Of a stretch of 64,000 nucleotides of DNA, positions 1 through 7,706 are shown piece by piece (position 1 is the first letter of the stretch; the number at the start of each line of letters is the position of its first letter). A program made the translations under genes and the position numbers. Source of the stretch: Micromonospora echinospora (GTDB lineage Bacteria > Actinomycetota > Actinomycetes > Mycobacteriales > Micromonosporaceae); assembly GCF_900091495.1 (NCBI RefSeq), contig NZ_LT607413.1, positions 7,331,001 to 7,395,000 on the forward strand, given 5' to 3'. Below the pieces are notes generated by a model. That model was not told the origin of the DNA. It was given only the letters and a program-made list of their open reading frames with translations, and did not search any database.

Positions 1-660
1 GCCGACCGCGAGGTCCACGGCGTCGTCGTCGACCCGCAGCGGAACCGCGCCCGCCGCGTGGCTCAGGTCCCACACGGCGACGCCACCGGCCCGCTGGATC
101 GCGGCGGTGAGCCCCGCGACGTCCCACAGCTCCCCGGTCCGGAAGTCGACGGCACCGCACAGCACCGCGCCGACCTCGCCCGCATGCCGGTCGAGGACCC
201 CGGGGAGATCGTCCATCGGGGTCTCGACCAGGTGCAGGTCCAGCAGCCGAGCCACCGAGGCGGCCAGGTAGCGGTCCGTCGGGAAGTTCCCGGCGTCGGC
301 GACCAGCACCCGGTGCTCCGGGACGAGTCGGGCCGCGGCCGTGACGGCGTTGAACAGTTGCACCGACGTCGACTCCCCCACGACCACCTGGCCGGGTCCT
401 GCCCCGATCAGTCGACCGATGCGGTCGCCGACCCGCTCCGGGGCGTCCCACCAGCCGTCGTCCCACCACCCGCGGATCAGATGCCCGCCCCATTGCCGCC
501 GCACCGCGTTCTCCAGCGCCACCGGTACGCCCGCAGCCGGCGGACCGAGCGAGTTCCCGTTCAGCGCGAGGGTCCCCTCCGGGATCAGGAATTCCTTGGC
601 GAATGTGGCGAGCGGATCGGCCGCGGCTTCCCGCTCGGCCCATTCACGCGTCAATTCCAC
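1..660 (-). CDS. kynU: Kynureninase, 3' end beyond window edge
   Basis: PLP enzyme expected to cleave kynurenine or 3-hydroxykynurenine to an anthranilate and alanine. The 220 codons seen begin at a GTG preceded by a GGGGGGAG ribosome-binding site. The kynureninase hallmark LNGNSLGPP is near residue 32, followed by a GWWDD stretch, the GESTSVQLFNA phosphate-site region near residue 95 and WDLSHAAGAVP near residue 202. The frame stays open to base 1, so roughly half the protein, including the PLP lysine, is missing. In pyrrolobenzodiazepine clusters a dedicated kynureninase feeds the anthranilate half of the molecule. The adjacent alkylproline genes make that role likely here, although a plain tryptophan-catabolic role cannot be excluded. 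Confidence 0.93.
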   Translation of the reverse strand, partial: MELTREWAEREAAADPLATFAKEFLIPEGTLALNGNSLGPPAAGVPVALENAVRRQWGGHLIRGWWDDGWWDAPERVGDRIGRLIGAGPGQVVVGESTSVQLFNAVTAAARLVPEHRVLVADAGNFPTDRYLAASVARLLDLHLVETPMDDLPGVLDRHAGEVGAVLCGAVDFRTGELWDVAGLTAAIQRAGGVAVWDLSHAAGAVPLRVDDDAVDLAVG

Positions 661-730
661 GAGGCAGCTCCCCCCTTGTGAATGCCCGGCACCACGGCCG
701 GACACAGTGGACGCTCACCGTAGCCAAACA

Positions 731-783
731 TATCTTCGCCGCAGTTCAGAGCGCAGCTCAGAGCACTGTGAAGGTCTTCAGAA
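731..783. promoter_or_regulatory. Bipartite promoter motif, copy 1
   Basis: TATCTTCGCCG at 731-741 and CTTCAGAA at 776-783, 45 bp start to start. The same two words with the same 45-bp offset occur at 4907-4959. This copy lies between the divergent kynureninase and the zinc-binding protein gene. It may be an operator or promoter element for a cluster regulator; the binding protein is unknown. Confidence 0.45.
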
Positions 784-852
784 AAGTTCAAAATGTTCCA
801 GGAAGAATGCAGGTACCAGCGTTGCGGCACCGCCGCCGCCCAGAATGGAGCA

Positions 853-1620
853 ATGACCGTCACCGAGTTGCTGACCCGGTGCGCCGGGCCGGAATGTCCG
901 GCCGGCGCCGCCACTGGTTCCCCGCTCTGCCCGACGTGCGCCACCCGGCTCGGGCAGGCCCTGCGTCGGCTGCCCGTGCTGTACCGGCAGTGCGGCGAAC
1001 GCCACCTGCCCAGCCGTGCGCCAGCGTGGCAGCGGCCGCCGCGCGCGGGCCGGCCGGGACCGACCGGCCCGCTGCACGCCGGGGCCACGGACGCGCGACA
1101 CGCCATCGAGACCGTGCTGGCGTCGTGGGCCGGGCTCACCGCCCAGGCGACCGGCGCGCCGCCACCGCGACGGGTCGTGGCGGACCTCAGCCGGTTCCTG
1201 CTCGACCGGCTCGACTTCCTGCTGCGGCACCCGGCGGCCGGCGACCTGGCGGCGGAGGTCGCCGCCCTGGTCACCGAGGCGGAGCGGGTGCTGCACCCGG
1301 AGCGCGGGCGGCACCTCGGCTCGTGCGTCGTGCCCGGTTGCGAGGGACGCCTCACCGGGGGTCGGCAGCAGGACCCGCTGCGCGTGACCTGCGACGCGGA
1401 CGCCACCCACGAGTGGAACGGACCCGAGGTGCTGTCGCTGCGGTCCGGGAAGCGGGCACCGCAGGAGCCGCCCTGGCTCAGCGCGGCCGGCATCACGGCG
1501 CTGTGGGGTGTGCCCCGGGGGAGCGTGTACCGCCTGGCGAGCGAGAACGGGTGGAGGCGTCAGCGGCGAGCGGGACGCACGTACTACGCCACCGAGGACG
1601 TACGGCGCACACTGACGTGA
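853..1620 (+). CDS. Putative zinc-binding protein with C-terminal DNA-binding-like region
   Basis: A 255-residue protein of uncertain function. The ATG at 853 follows GGAG by 5 bases, which favours it over the in-frame ATG at 793. Paired cysteines near the N-terminus (CAGPECPAG, then CPTC) resemble a zinc ribbon, and a second pair (CVVPGCEG, CDADATHEW) lies near residue 170. The C-terminal 45 residues (SAAGITALWGVPRGSVYRL, then a YYATEDVRRT tail) read like a winged-helix or MerR/excisionase-type DNA-reading unit. It diverges from kynureninase across a motif shared with another cluster promoter, so a regulatory role is plausible. Its C-terminus overlaps the 3' end of the convergent PhzF-like gene by 37 bp. 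Confidence 0.7.
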   Translation: MTVTELLTRCAGPECPAGAATGSPLCPTCATRLGQALRRLPVLYRQCGERHLPSRAPAWQRPPRAGRPGPTGPLHAGATDARHAIETVLASWAGLTAQATGAPPPRRVVADLSRFLLDRLDFLLRHPAAGDLAAEVAALVTEAERVLHPERGRHLGSCVVPGCEGRLTGGRQQDPLRVTCDADATHEWNGPEVLSLRSGKRAPQEPPWLSAAGITALWGVPRGSVYRLASENGWRRQRRAGRTYYATEDVRRTLT

Positions 1621-2477
1621 CCGGCGCTCGGGAGGGAGCTGGCCGTGATCTCCCCGGTTAGTTCCCTCGGCGCCCGCCCGCCGACCGTGACAACCGTCGC
1701 CGGGCCGTCGGCGGCGACCGTCCCCTCCAGCAGCGCCGGGCGCCCCAGCTCCGCGCCCTGTTCGATGCGGAAGAACCGCTGGGCGTGGGGACCGGACCGT
1801 TCGGCGAGCCACGCCCCCAGCGCCAGCCCCACCGACGCACACGCCGGATCCTCCGGAATGGCCCACCCCGGGGCGAACAGCCGGGCGACGGCGACGCCCT
1901 CCGCGTCGTCCCAGGTGAACAGGAACACCTCCGGCAGTTCGTGGCGGGCCATGGCGGCGACGTCGGGACGCGCCGTGGCGAGCGCCTCCGGACGGACCGG
2001 CACCAGCCGGAACAACGGCCCGAAGCCCGCCAGTACGGGCTGGCCGGCCAGATCGGCCGCGGTGAGCCCGACCGCGTCGAGCACCGGCTCCGCCGGCAGC
2101 GGCTCGACGGGCTGCGGACCGGTCGCGCTGATCGTGGCTCGGTCGGCGTCGGCCCGCAGGGTCAGCAGCCTGCCCCCGCACTCCTGCACCACCGTGCCGG
2201 CGGGGATGCGGCCGCGCCGGACCAGGGCCACCGCGGTCCCCACGGCCGAGTGCCCGCCGAACGGCGACTCCCCCCGGGCGGTGAAGACCCGGACCCGGTA
2301 CGACGCCCCGGGCACGCCCGGACGCAGGACGAAGACGGTCTCGTCCGCCCGCAGCCGGTCGGCGATCCACCGCATCTGCGCGGTGTCCAGCCCGTCGGCG
2401 TCGTGCACGACCGCCAGCGGGCTCCCGCCGCCGGGCTCCGTGCCGAAGACACCCACGAGCTCGAAGGAGACAGTCAT
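1584..2477 (-). CDS. PhzF-like isomerase of alkylproline pathway (LmbX/Apd5 type)
   Basis: A 297-residue protein of the PhzF/diaminopimelate-epimerase fold. The N-terminal VGVFGTEPGGGSPLAVV and ARGESPFGGHSAVGTAVA segments and the C-terminal EDPACASVGLALGAWL segment are the two half-barrel signatures. In lincomycin and pyrrolobenzodiazepine pathways the LmbX/Apd5 homologue isomerises the pyrroline intermediate before F420-dependent reduction. Its ATG at 2477 overlaps the stop of the upstream F420 enzyme (ATGA), so the two are translationally coupled. It is the last gene of a four-gene operon encoding consecutive alkylproline steps. Family assignment is firm; the pathway role rests on the operon context. 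Confidence 0.9.
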   Translation of the reverse strand: MTVSFELVGVFGTEPGGGSPLAVVHDADGLDTAQMRWIADRLRADETVFVLRPGVPGASYRVRVFTARGESPFGGHSAVGTAVALVRRGRIPAGTVVQECGGRLLTLRADADRATISATGPQPVEPLPAEPVLDAVGLTAADLAGQPVLAGFGPLFRLVPVRPEALATARPDVAAMARHELPEVFLFTWDDAEGVAVARLFAPGWAIPEDPACASVGLALGAWLAERSGPHAQRFFRIEQGAELGRPALLEGTVAADGPATVVTVGGRAPRELTGEITASSLPSAGHVSVRRTSSVA

Positions 2478-3361
2478 CGTTCCCCCTGAAGATGAGCGGT
2501 GGCGAAGTCGATGAGCACCCGTTCGTCGCCCTGGAACGGTGAGTCGGGGCGCGGCCAGTGCACGACCAGGTCGGTGAAGCCCAGCTCCGCGAAGAGCCCG
2601 GCCGCGTCGCGGTAGCTGCCGACGGACTCCAGCACCCCGCCGACCGCGCCGTCGGTGAGCAGCAGCCGGCGCAGGCTCGCCGGGTCCCGCCCGTGGGCGA
2701 CACAGGCCTCGTCCAGCGCCGCCGACTGCTGTTTGAGCAGCGGGGCCACGCGGTCGAAACGGTCCTGCTCGAAGACGTTGGGCGGGCCGCTGGTGACCCA
2801 GATGTCGGCGTACCGGGCGGCCAACGCCATCCCCCGCGGGCCGGCGGCGGCCACGGCCAGCGGCAGCCGGGGCGCGACCGGTGACTTCGGCAGGATGACG
2901 GCGTCGCGGGCCGAGTACCACCGCCCGGTGTACGTGGTCCGGGGCTCGCGCAGCAGCAGGTCGAGCAGGTGGACGAACTCGTCGAAACGGTCGGCCCGCT
3001 CGCGCGGCGTCAACGGCCGTCCACCCTGGATGACCTCGTCGAACCCGGGAGCGCCGGCACCGACGGCACAGACGATCCGGCCCTGCGCGACGTCGTCCAG
3101 CGAGACCAGCTCCTTGGCGAAGCTGACCGGGTGCCGGAAGTGCGGGCTGGCCACGAGCGTGCCGAGCCCGATCCGATCGGTCACCGCCGCGGCGGCGGCG
3201 AGCGTGGGCACCGCCGAGAACCACGGCTTCTCGGCGAACCAGCGCCACATGAGGTGGTCGTAGGTCCAGGCGTGCGCGTACCCGAGCTGCTCGGCGAGAG
3301 TCCACCGCTGCCGGGCCTGCGGCCACCGGTGCTCGGGCAGGATCAGTACCCCGTGCCGCAT
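2474..3361 (-). CDS. F420-dependent reductase, luciferase-like (LmbY/Apd6 type)
   Basis: A 295-residue luciferase-like TIM-barrel protein. Typical features are the N-terminal ILPEHRWPQARQRW and AWTYDHLMWR segments, the IGLGTLVASPHFRHP stretch, GRIVCAVGAG, and the LPLAVAAAGPRGMALAARYADIW segment. LmbY/Apd6 enzymes reduce the unsaturated 4-alkyl pyrroline carboxylate with F420H2 and set whether one or two double bonds remain. That choice separates lincomycin from pyrrolobenzodiazepine side chains. The gene starts with ATG at 3361, sharing one base with the stop of the upstream hydroxylase, and its own stop overlaps the PhzF-like start. The specificity, one or two reductions, cannot be read by eye. 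Confidence 0.9.
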   Translation of the reverse strand: MRHGVLILPEHRWPQARQRWTLAEQLGYAHAWTYDHLMWRWFAEKPWFSAVPTLAAAAAVTDRIGLGTLVASPHFRHPVSFAKELVSLDDVAQGRIVCAVGAGAPGFDEVIQGGRPLTPRERADRFDEFVHLLDLLLREPRTTYTGRWYSARDAVILPKSPVAPRLPLAVAAAGPRGMALAARYADIWVTSGPPNVFEQDRFDRVAPLLKQQSAALDEACVAHGRDPASLRRLLLTDGAVGGVLESVGSYRDAAGLFAELGFTDLVVHWPRPDSPFQGDERVLIDFATAHLQGER

Positions 3362-4314
3362 CAGCGTGCCTGCCAGGCGATTTCCGCGGCGTACCGGCCA
3401 GCGGCGGTCACCACCGCCCCGAGCCGACGCTCGCCACGGGCGACCATGGCACCCCACGGCTGCCTCTCGTCGACCGCCTCGTCGCGGCCGAGCGGGTACA
3501 GCCCGTTCGCGGCGAGGTCCAGGGCGACCGCGCGCAGCCGCCGCAGCAGTTGGACGGCGACGATCCCGTCGGCGACCGGTGCCCGCAACGTCATGAAGAA
3601 GTTGTCGTACAGCACCGAGGTGCGCTCGGACGGACGCACCGGCGTCTCGGCGATGCTGTTCTGCAGCAAGGACCGGCCGTTGGGCACCAGCCGCGCGGCC
3701 ACGTCGTCGTGGATCGCGCAGTGGGCCTCCACTGCGGCCCGGAGCCGCGCCGCGCCCTCCTCGCCCAGCCAGCCCCGCGACCGCCCCCGCAGCAGCGAGC
3801 GCACCTGGGCGAAGTCCGGCGCCCAGGTGCCGCTGAAACCCCGGTGCTGCAGGACCATCGCCGGGCGGATGAGCGTGGAGTACAGGTCGCGCGGGCACGA
3901 CCCGCTGTAGATCAGCATCGCGCCGTACGCGTGGGTGTAGGTCTCCAAGCGGTCCAGCACCTCCCGACCCGGCGGGGCGCCGTCGGCGGGGTGCTCGGCC
4001 AGGAGGGCGCCCATCAGCCGCCAGAGCGCGAACGTCACCTGGTGGCCGGTGATCCAGCGGAACCAGAAGAGCTGCTCGTACGTGGGCGCCGTCGGCAGGT
4101 CGAAGCGACCGGCGGCGCGTACGCCGCCGTCGAGCAGGCGCAACTCGACGGACACGCGGTCCACGTCGCACCGCGGTACGTCGGGACAGGCTGCGGCACC
4201 GAGCACCCGGGCCCTGCCGACCGGGGGCATGGTCAGCGGCTCCAGGCCGTACGGAAAGTCTCCGAAGTCCCAGGCCCCCACCCGCGCGTCGGGGGAGAGC
4301 GTGACGGCGGTCAT
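3361..4314 (-). CDS. L-tyrosine 3-hydroxylase-like enzyme (LmbB2/Apd1 type)
   Basis: A 317-residue protein with no common enzyme fold apparent by eye. Length, histidine-rich composition and position match the heme-dependent LmbB2/Orf13/SibU family that converts L-tyrosine to L-DOPA as the first alkylproline step. Notable segments are LFWFRWITGHQVTFALWRLMGAL near residue 95, YTHAYGAMLIYSGSCPRDLY near 135, and QHRGFSGTWAPDFAQVR near 175. The ATG at 4314 overlaps the stop of the upstream dioxygenase (ATGA), so hydroxylase and dioxygenase are coupled. The longer in-frame extension to 4467 only shadows the dioxygenase. The call depends strongly on its place between recognisable alkylproline genes. 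Confidence 0.82.
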   Translation of the reverse strand: MTAVTLSPDARVGAWDFGDFPYGLEPLTMPPVGRARVLGAAACPDVPRCDVDRVSVELRLLDGGVRAAGRFDLPTAPTYEQLFWFRWITGHQVTFALWRLMGALLAEHPADGAPPGREVLDRLETYTHAYGAMLIYSGSCPRDLYSTLIRPAMVLQHRGFSGTWAPDFAQVRSLLRGRSRGWLGEEGAARLRAAVEAHCAIHDDVAARLVPNGRSLLQNSIAETPVRPSERTSVLYDNFFMTLRAPVADGIVAVQLLRRLRAVALDLAANGLYPLGRDEAVDERQPWGAMVARGERRLGAVVTAAGRYAAEIAWQAR

Positions 4315-4781
4315 CGCGACCCTGCCGGCACGTGGGTGAACTCGTACTCCAGCCCGTTGGGGTCGAAGAGGTAGAGGCTGCTCACCCCGTCGGCGTCGAC
4401 GACGATGTCGGTGGGAGCGTCGGCGCGGGCGAAGGAGAAACGGCCCGACTCGTACAGCTCGATCCACCGGTCCCGCGCCGTCACCAGGTCCTTGACCCGG
4501 TCGACCTGCAGGCAGACGTGCTGGAACTGGTACGCCTGCTCAGGTGGCAGTTCCCGGCTGTGCCCGGCTCGGTCGAACAGGTGCACCCGCAGTCCGTCCA
4601 CGGCGACCTCGGCCAGCCTGCGGATGCCGGGGAGACGACTGAGCGTCAGGTCCGAGAAGCGGTCGAGTTCCCAGGCGACCCGGGCGCCGAAGAACTCGGT
4701 GTACCAGCGCACGCTGTTGTCCAGATCCGACGTCTGTACGCCCACGTGATGGACGCGGGGCTGCAATGCGACTGTCGGCAC
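4311..4781 (-). CDS. L-DOPA 2,3-extradiol dioxygenase (LmbB1/Apd2 type)
   Basis: A 156-residue single VOC-fold protein, the size of LmbB1. HHVGVQTSDLDNSVRWY at residues 11-27 and FQHVCLQVDRV at 86-96 carry the metal histidines. FDPNGLEYEF at 139-148 supplies the acidic ligand. The family opens L-DOPA at the 2,3 position, and the product cyclises to the pyrroline ring that becomes the alkylproline. The GTG start at 4781 follows AAGGAGG by 8 bases, the best ribosome-binding site in the operon, which fits a first gene. It heads the four-gene operon running to 1584, with every junction overlapping by 1-4 bases. Confidence 0.9.
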   Translation of the reverse strand: MPTVALQPRVHHVGVQTSDLDNSVRWYTEFFGARVAWELDRFSDLTLSRLPGIRRLAEVAVDGLRVHLFDRAGHSRELPPEQAYQFQHVCLQVDRVKDLVTARDRWIELYESGRFSFARADAPTDIVVDADGVSSLYLFDPNGLEYEFTHVPAGSR

Positions 4782-4906
4782 GATCCTGCCTCCTTGCTGA
4801 ATGCGACACGAGAGACCGCCCGAGAACGGAGACGGCCGCCTTCATGAAAGGCACTGCCGACCCGTCGATCACAATCGAACACGGCAATGGCGAGATTGCC
4901 ACAACG

Positions 4907-4959
4907 TATCTTCGCCGTTCGGCGACGGTCAACGCAGATGGTTTCCAGATGCTTCAGAA
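4907..4959. promoter_or_regulatory. Bipartite promoter motif, copy 2
   Basis: TATCTTCGCCG at 4907-4917 and CTTCAGAA at 4952-4959, with the same 45-bp offset as the copy at 731-783. It lies in the AT-richer divergent region between the DOPA dioxygenase operon and the NmrA-like gene. It is probably part of a common control element of the alkylproline locus. Confidence 0.45.
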
Positions 4960-5037
4960 TTCTTACAAACGGTATACAGAACTGCGCGATGGGCTTCCTG
5001 AGCACAACCCGGCGACGACCTTGTCGTTTTTCCCGGT

Positions 5038-5853
5038 ATGGATGATCTGGTCACTCTTGTCCTTGGTGCCACCGGCTCCGTCGGCGGCCGGGTCGCCGCC
5101 CGCCTACGCGACCTCGGCGAGCCGGTACGGGCGGCCTCGCGGCATACGGCTACCCGCTTCGACTGGGCGGACGACACCTCCTGGGAACCGGCGCTGGGCG
5201 GGGCCGGCAGGCTCTTCCTCATGGCGCCCGACGGCGTGGACGTCGACCCGGCGTTCGTTCGACTGGCCGCCGACATGAAGGTCGGACGCGTCGTGCTGCT
5301 CTCCAGCCGCGGCATCGAGGCCATGCGTGACGAGCGGCTCCTGGGCGCGGAACGGCTGGTCCGCGAGTCGGGCATGGACTGGACGATCGTGCGCTCGGAC
5401 TGGTTCGACCAGAACTTCGACGAAGGACCGTTCCGCGACGCCGTCCTGGCCGGCGAGCTGAGCGTTCCGCTGGTGGACTGTCGGCAGACCTTCGTGGACC
5501 TCGGGGACGTGGCGGAGGTCGTGGTGCGGGCGTTGCGCGACGCCGACCACACGGGTCACACGTACGAGGTGACCGGGCCACAGGCGCTGTCCTTCGACGA
5601 GGCCTGCGCGCTGATCGCGGCTGCCACCGGCCGACCGGTGACGTTCCACGGCAGCCCGGAGCACTACCGCCGGAGCCAGACGGCGCTGGGACGTCCCGCA
5701 GAGGAGGTCGACGTCGAGATCGAAGCCTTCGCCGCGCTGCGGGAACTCGGCGACTCCGAGCCCCGGGACACGGTGGCGCGGCTGACCGGCCGCCCCGCGC
5801 GCACGTTCGAGCAGTACGCCGCCGCCGCAGCCGCCGCAGGTCGCTGGCGTTGA
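5038..5853 (+). CDS. NmrA-like NAD(P)-binding protein
   Basis: A 271-residue atypical short-chain dehydrogenase. The dinucleotide-binding LGATGSVGGRVAARL is at residues 9-23. VVLLSSRGIEAM and the SGMDWTIVRSDWFDQNF segment are typical of the NmrA/azoreductase-like group that modifies or senses NAD(P). The start codon ATG at 5038 lacks a clear Shine-Dalgarno sequence and may be leaderless. It diverges from the DOPA dioxygenase operon over a shared motif, which ties it to the cluster. Substrate unknown; it could be a redox tailoring enzyme or a redox sensor. Confidence 0.8.
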   Translation: MDDLVTLVLGATGSVGGRVAARLRDLGEPVRAASRHTATRFDWADDTSWEPALGGAGRLFLMAPDGVDVDPAFVRLAADMKVGRVVLLSSRGIEAMRDERLLGAERLVRESGMDWTIVRSDWFDQNFDEGPFRDAVLAGELSVPLVDCRQTFVDLGDVAEVVVRALRDADHTGHTYEVTGPQALSFDEACALIAAATGRPVTFHGSPEHYRRSQTALGRPAEEVDVEIEAFAALRELGDSEPRDTVARLTGRPARTFEQYAAAAAAAGRWR

Positions 5854-6092
5854 TTCCCGCGCGGCGCCGCAACCGCTTCCCGACACCGCGGGAATTGCAT
5901 GTTCTCTCACGATGAATTGACGTAACCATGACGTCGCACGCATCCCGGATCGGTTAGGTTCGACGCATTGCACCGAAGGGCCGTCCCGGGCGGAATGGAT
6001 TCCACCGGTCCGGGATGCGTGCCGGCCACGGCCTCCGCACCGCGCGGGGAGGCCGCCAGCCGAACGGACAACCGTTTATCAGGGGAGGGCAA

Positions 6093-7574
6093 ATGATCAG
6101 CCGCCGCGGGTTCCTCGGCGCGGCCGCGTCCGCCGCTGCGGTCGTGGGCTTCGACCCGTTCGGGCACCGCTGGGTCACCGAGGCCGAGGCCGCGACACGG
6201 CCGTCGTTCTCCGACGTGCCCCCGCTCGACGGAGAACTCGCCGTCGACCCGGCCGCCCGGCAGGCCGTCGCCACCGACCTCGGCAACATCGTCCACCGCC
6301 AACCGCGCGCGGTGCTGCGCCCCGGCTCGGCCCGCGACATCGCCACGATGATCCGCTTCTGCTCCGCGCACGGCATCCCGGTCTCCACCCGCGGTCAGGC
6401 GCACACCACCTACGGCCAGGGCGTCTCCGGTGGTCTGGTGATCGAGATGCGCCACCTCCGGCGCATCCGCTCACTCGACGGCCGGTACGCCGAGGTCGAC
6501 GCCGGGATCCACTGGAAGGACCTGGCGACCGCCGCGTACGAACAGTCGCCGCGGCTGACACCGCCGGTGCTCACCGGCTACACGGGACTGACCGTGGGCG
6601 GCACGCTCTCGGTGGGCGGCATCGGCGGCATCGTCGGCGGCCTGCGCACCGGCTTGCAGGTCGACCACGTCCGCGAACTCGAGGTGGTGACCGGCACCGG
6701 CAGCATCAGACGCTGCTCCCGGCAGCAGCAGCCCGACCTGTTCGACGCGGTGCTCGGCGGTCTGGGCCAGTGTGGGGTGATCACCAAGGCGGTGATCGAA
6801 CTCGTCCCCGCCCCCGAGCGCGCCCGCAACTTCGTGCTCCAGTACTCCGAGAACGCCCCGTTCTTCCGGGACCTACGCCTGCTCATCGACCGGGCGGGGG
6901 TCGACCACGTCTACGCCGAGTTCACCGCGCCCGACCCCACGCCGGTCTACCGGATCCACGCGACGGCGTTCTACGATCCCCCCGCGACGCCGGACGACGC
7001 GGCCATCCTCGCCGGCCTGACCACCGAGCCCGTCGTCGAGGACACCCCGTACCTCGACTACGTGCTCACCATCGACCGGTTGATCGACATGCTCCGGGAG
7101 ACCGAGAACTGGGACCGGCTGGTCAAGCCCTGGTACGACGTGTGGCTCCCCGACTCCACCATCGAGGAGTACCTGGCCGAACTCCTGCCCACCCTCACCC
7201 CGCGCGACATCGGGACATACGGAGCGGGCCTGATCTACCCGCAGCGCCGCGACCTCGCGACCCGGCCCGCTCCCCGGCGCCCGGAACCGGACGGCTCGCC
7301 CTTCGTGTACGTGGTGGACATCAACACCGTCTCCAGCACCCCCGGGCCGGACCCGGAGTTCAGCGCCGAGATGCTCGAACGCAACAAGCGGCTCTACGCC
7401 CACGCCCGGCAGTCCTACGGCGCCGTGCTGTACCCGATCGGGTCGGTCCCGTTCACCGCCAGGGACTGGCACGACCACTACGGCGACGCCTGGCCGGCCT
7501 TCCACGCGGCGAAGCGCCGCTACGACCCCGCCGGCGTGCTCACGCCCGGCCCCGGGATCTTCCGCCAGGACTGA
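6093..7574 (+). CDS. Tat-exported FAD-linked oxidase, cytokinin-dehydrogenase/BBE-like
   Basis: A 493-residue flavoprotein with a twin-arginine signal, RRGFLGAAASAAAVV at residues 4-18, and likely cleavage after AEA near residue 33. The FAD_binding_4 domain follows, with RGQAHTTYGQG at 100-110; His104 sits where these enzymes attach FAD covalently. The C-terminal YDPAGVLTPGPGIF motif matches cytokinin dehydrogenase-type oxidases. The ATG at 6093 has GGGGAGGG upstream. Pyrrolobenzodiazepine clusters commonly carry an FAD oxidase of this broad class for late desaturation. Export would place such a step outside the cytoplasm, as in the secreted maturation oxidases of some other DNA-alkylating antibiotics. 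Substrate and timing are inference. Confidence 0.87.
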   Translation: MISRRGFLGAAASAAAVVGFDPFGHRWVTEAEAATRPSFSDVPPLDGELAVDPAARQAVATDLGNIVHRQPRAVLRPGSARDIATMIRFCSAHGIPVSTRGQAHTTYGQGVSGGLVIEMRHLRRIRSLDGRYAEVDAGIHWKDLATAAYEQSPRLTPPVLTGYTGLTVGGTLSVGGIGGIVGGLRTGLQVDHVRELEVVTGTGSIRRCSRQQQPDLFDAVLGGLGQCGVITKAVIELVPAPERARNFVLQYSENAPFFRDLRLLIDRAGVDHVYAEFTAPDPTPVYRIHATAFYDPPATPDDAAILAGLTTEPVVEDTPYLDYVLTIDRLIDMLRETENWDRLVKPWYDVWLPDSTIEEYLAELLPTLTPRDIGTYGAGLIYPQRRDLATRPAPRRPEPDGSPFVYVVDINTVSSTPGPDPEFSAEMLERNKRLYAHARQSYGAVLYPIGSVPFTARDWHDHYGDAWPAFHAAKRRYDPAGVLTPGPGIFRQD

Positions 7575-7706
7575 CCCGGCGGGGAGATCCCGCCCGGGTC
7601 GTACCGGGCCCCGGCGACACGGCGTACGAGCGACCGGTCGCCGGGGTCCGACCTTCGTGTGCAGTCAGTCCGTCCGTACCGTCCCACCAACCGAGGGTGA
7701 TGACCG

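Noticed and set aside
778..2703. Long minus-strand frames over the zinc-binding, PhzF-like and F420 genes
   Set aside because: Out-of-frame shadows rich in R, G and A; the true genes in this area have family motifs and ribosome-binding sites.
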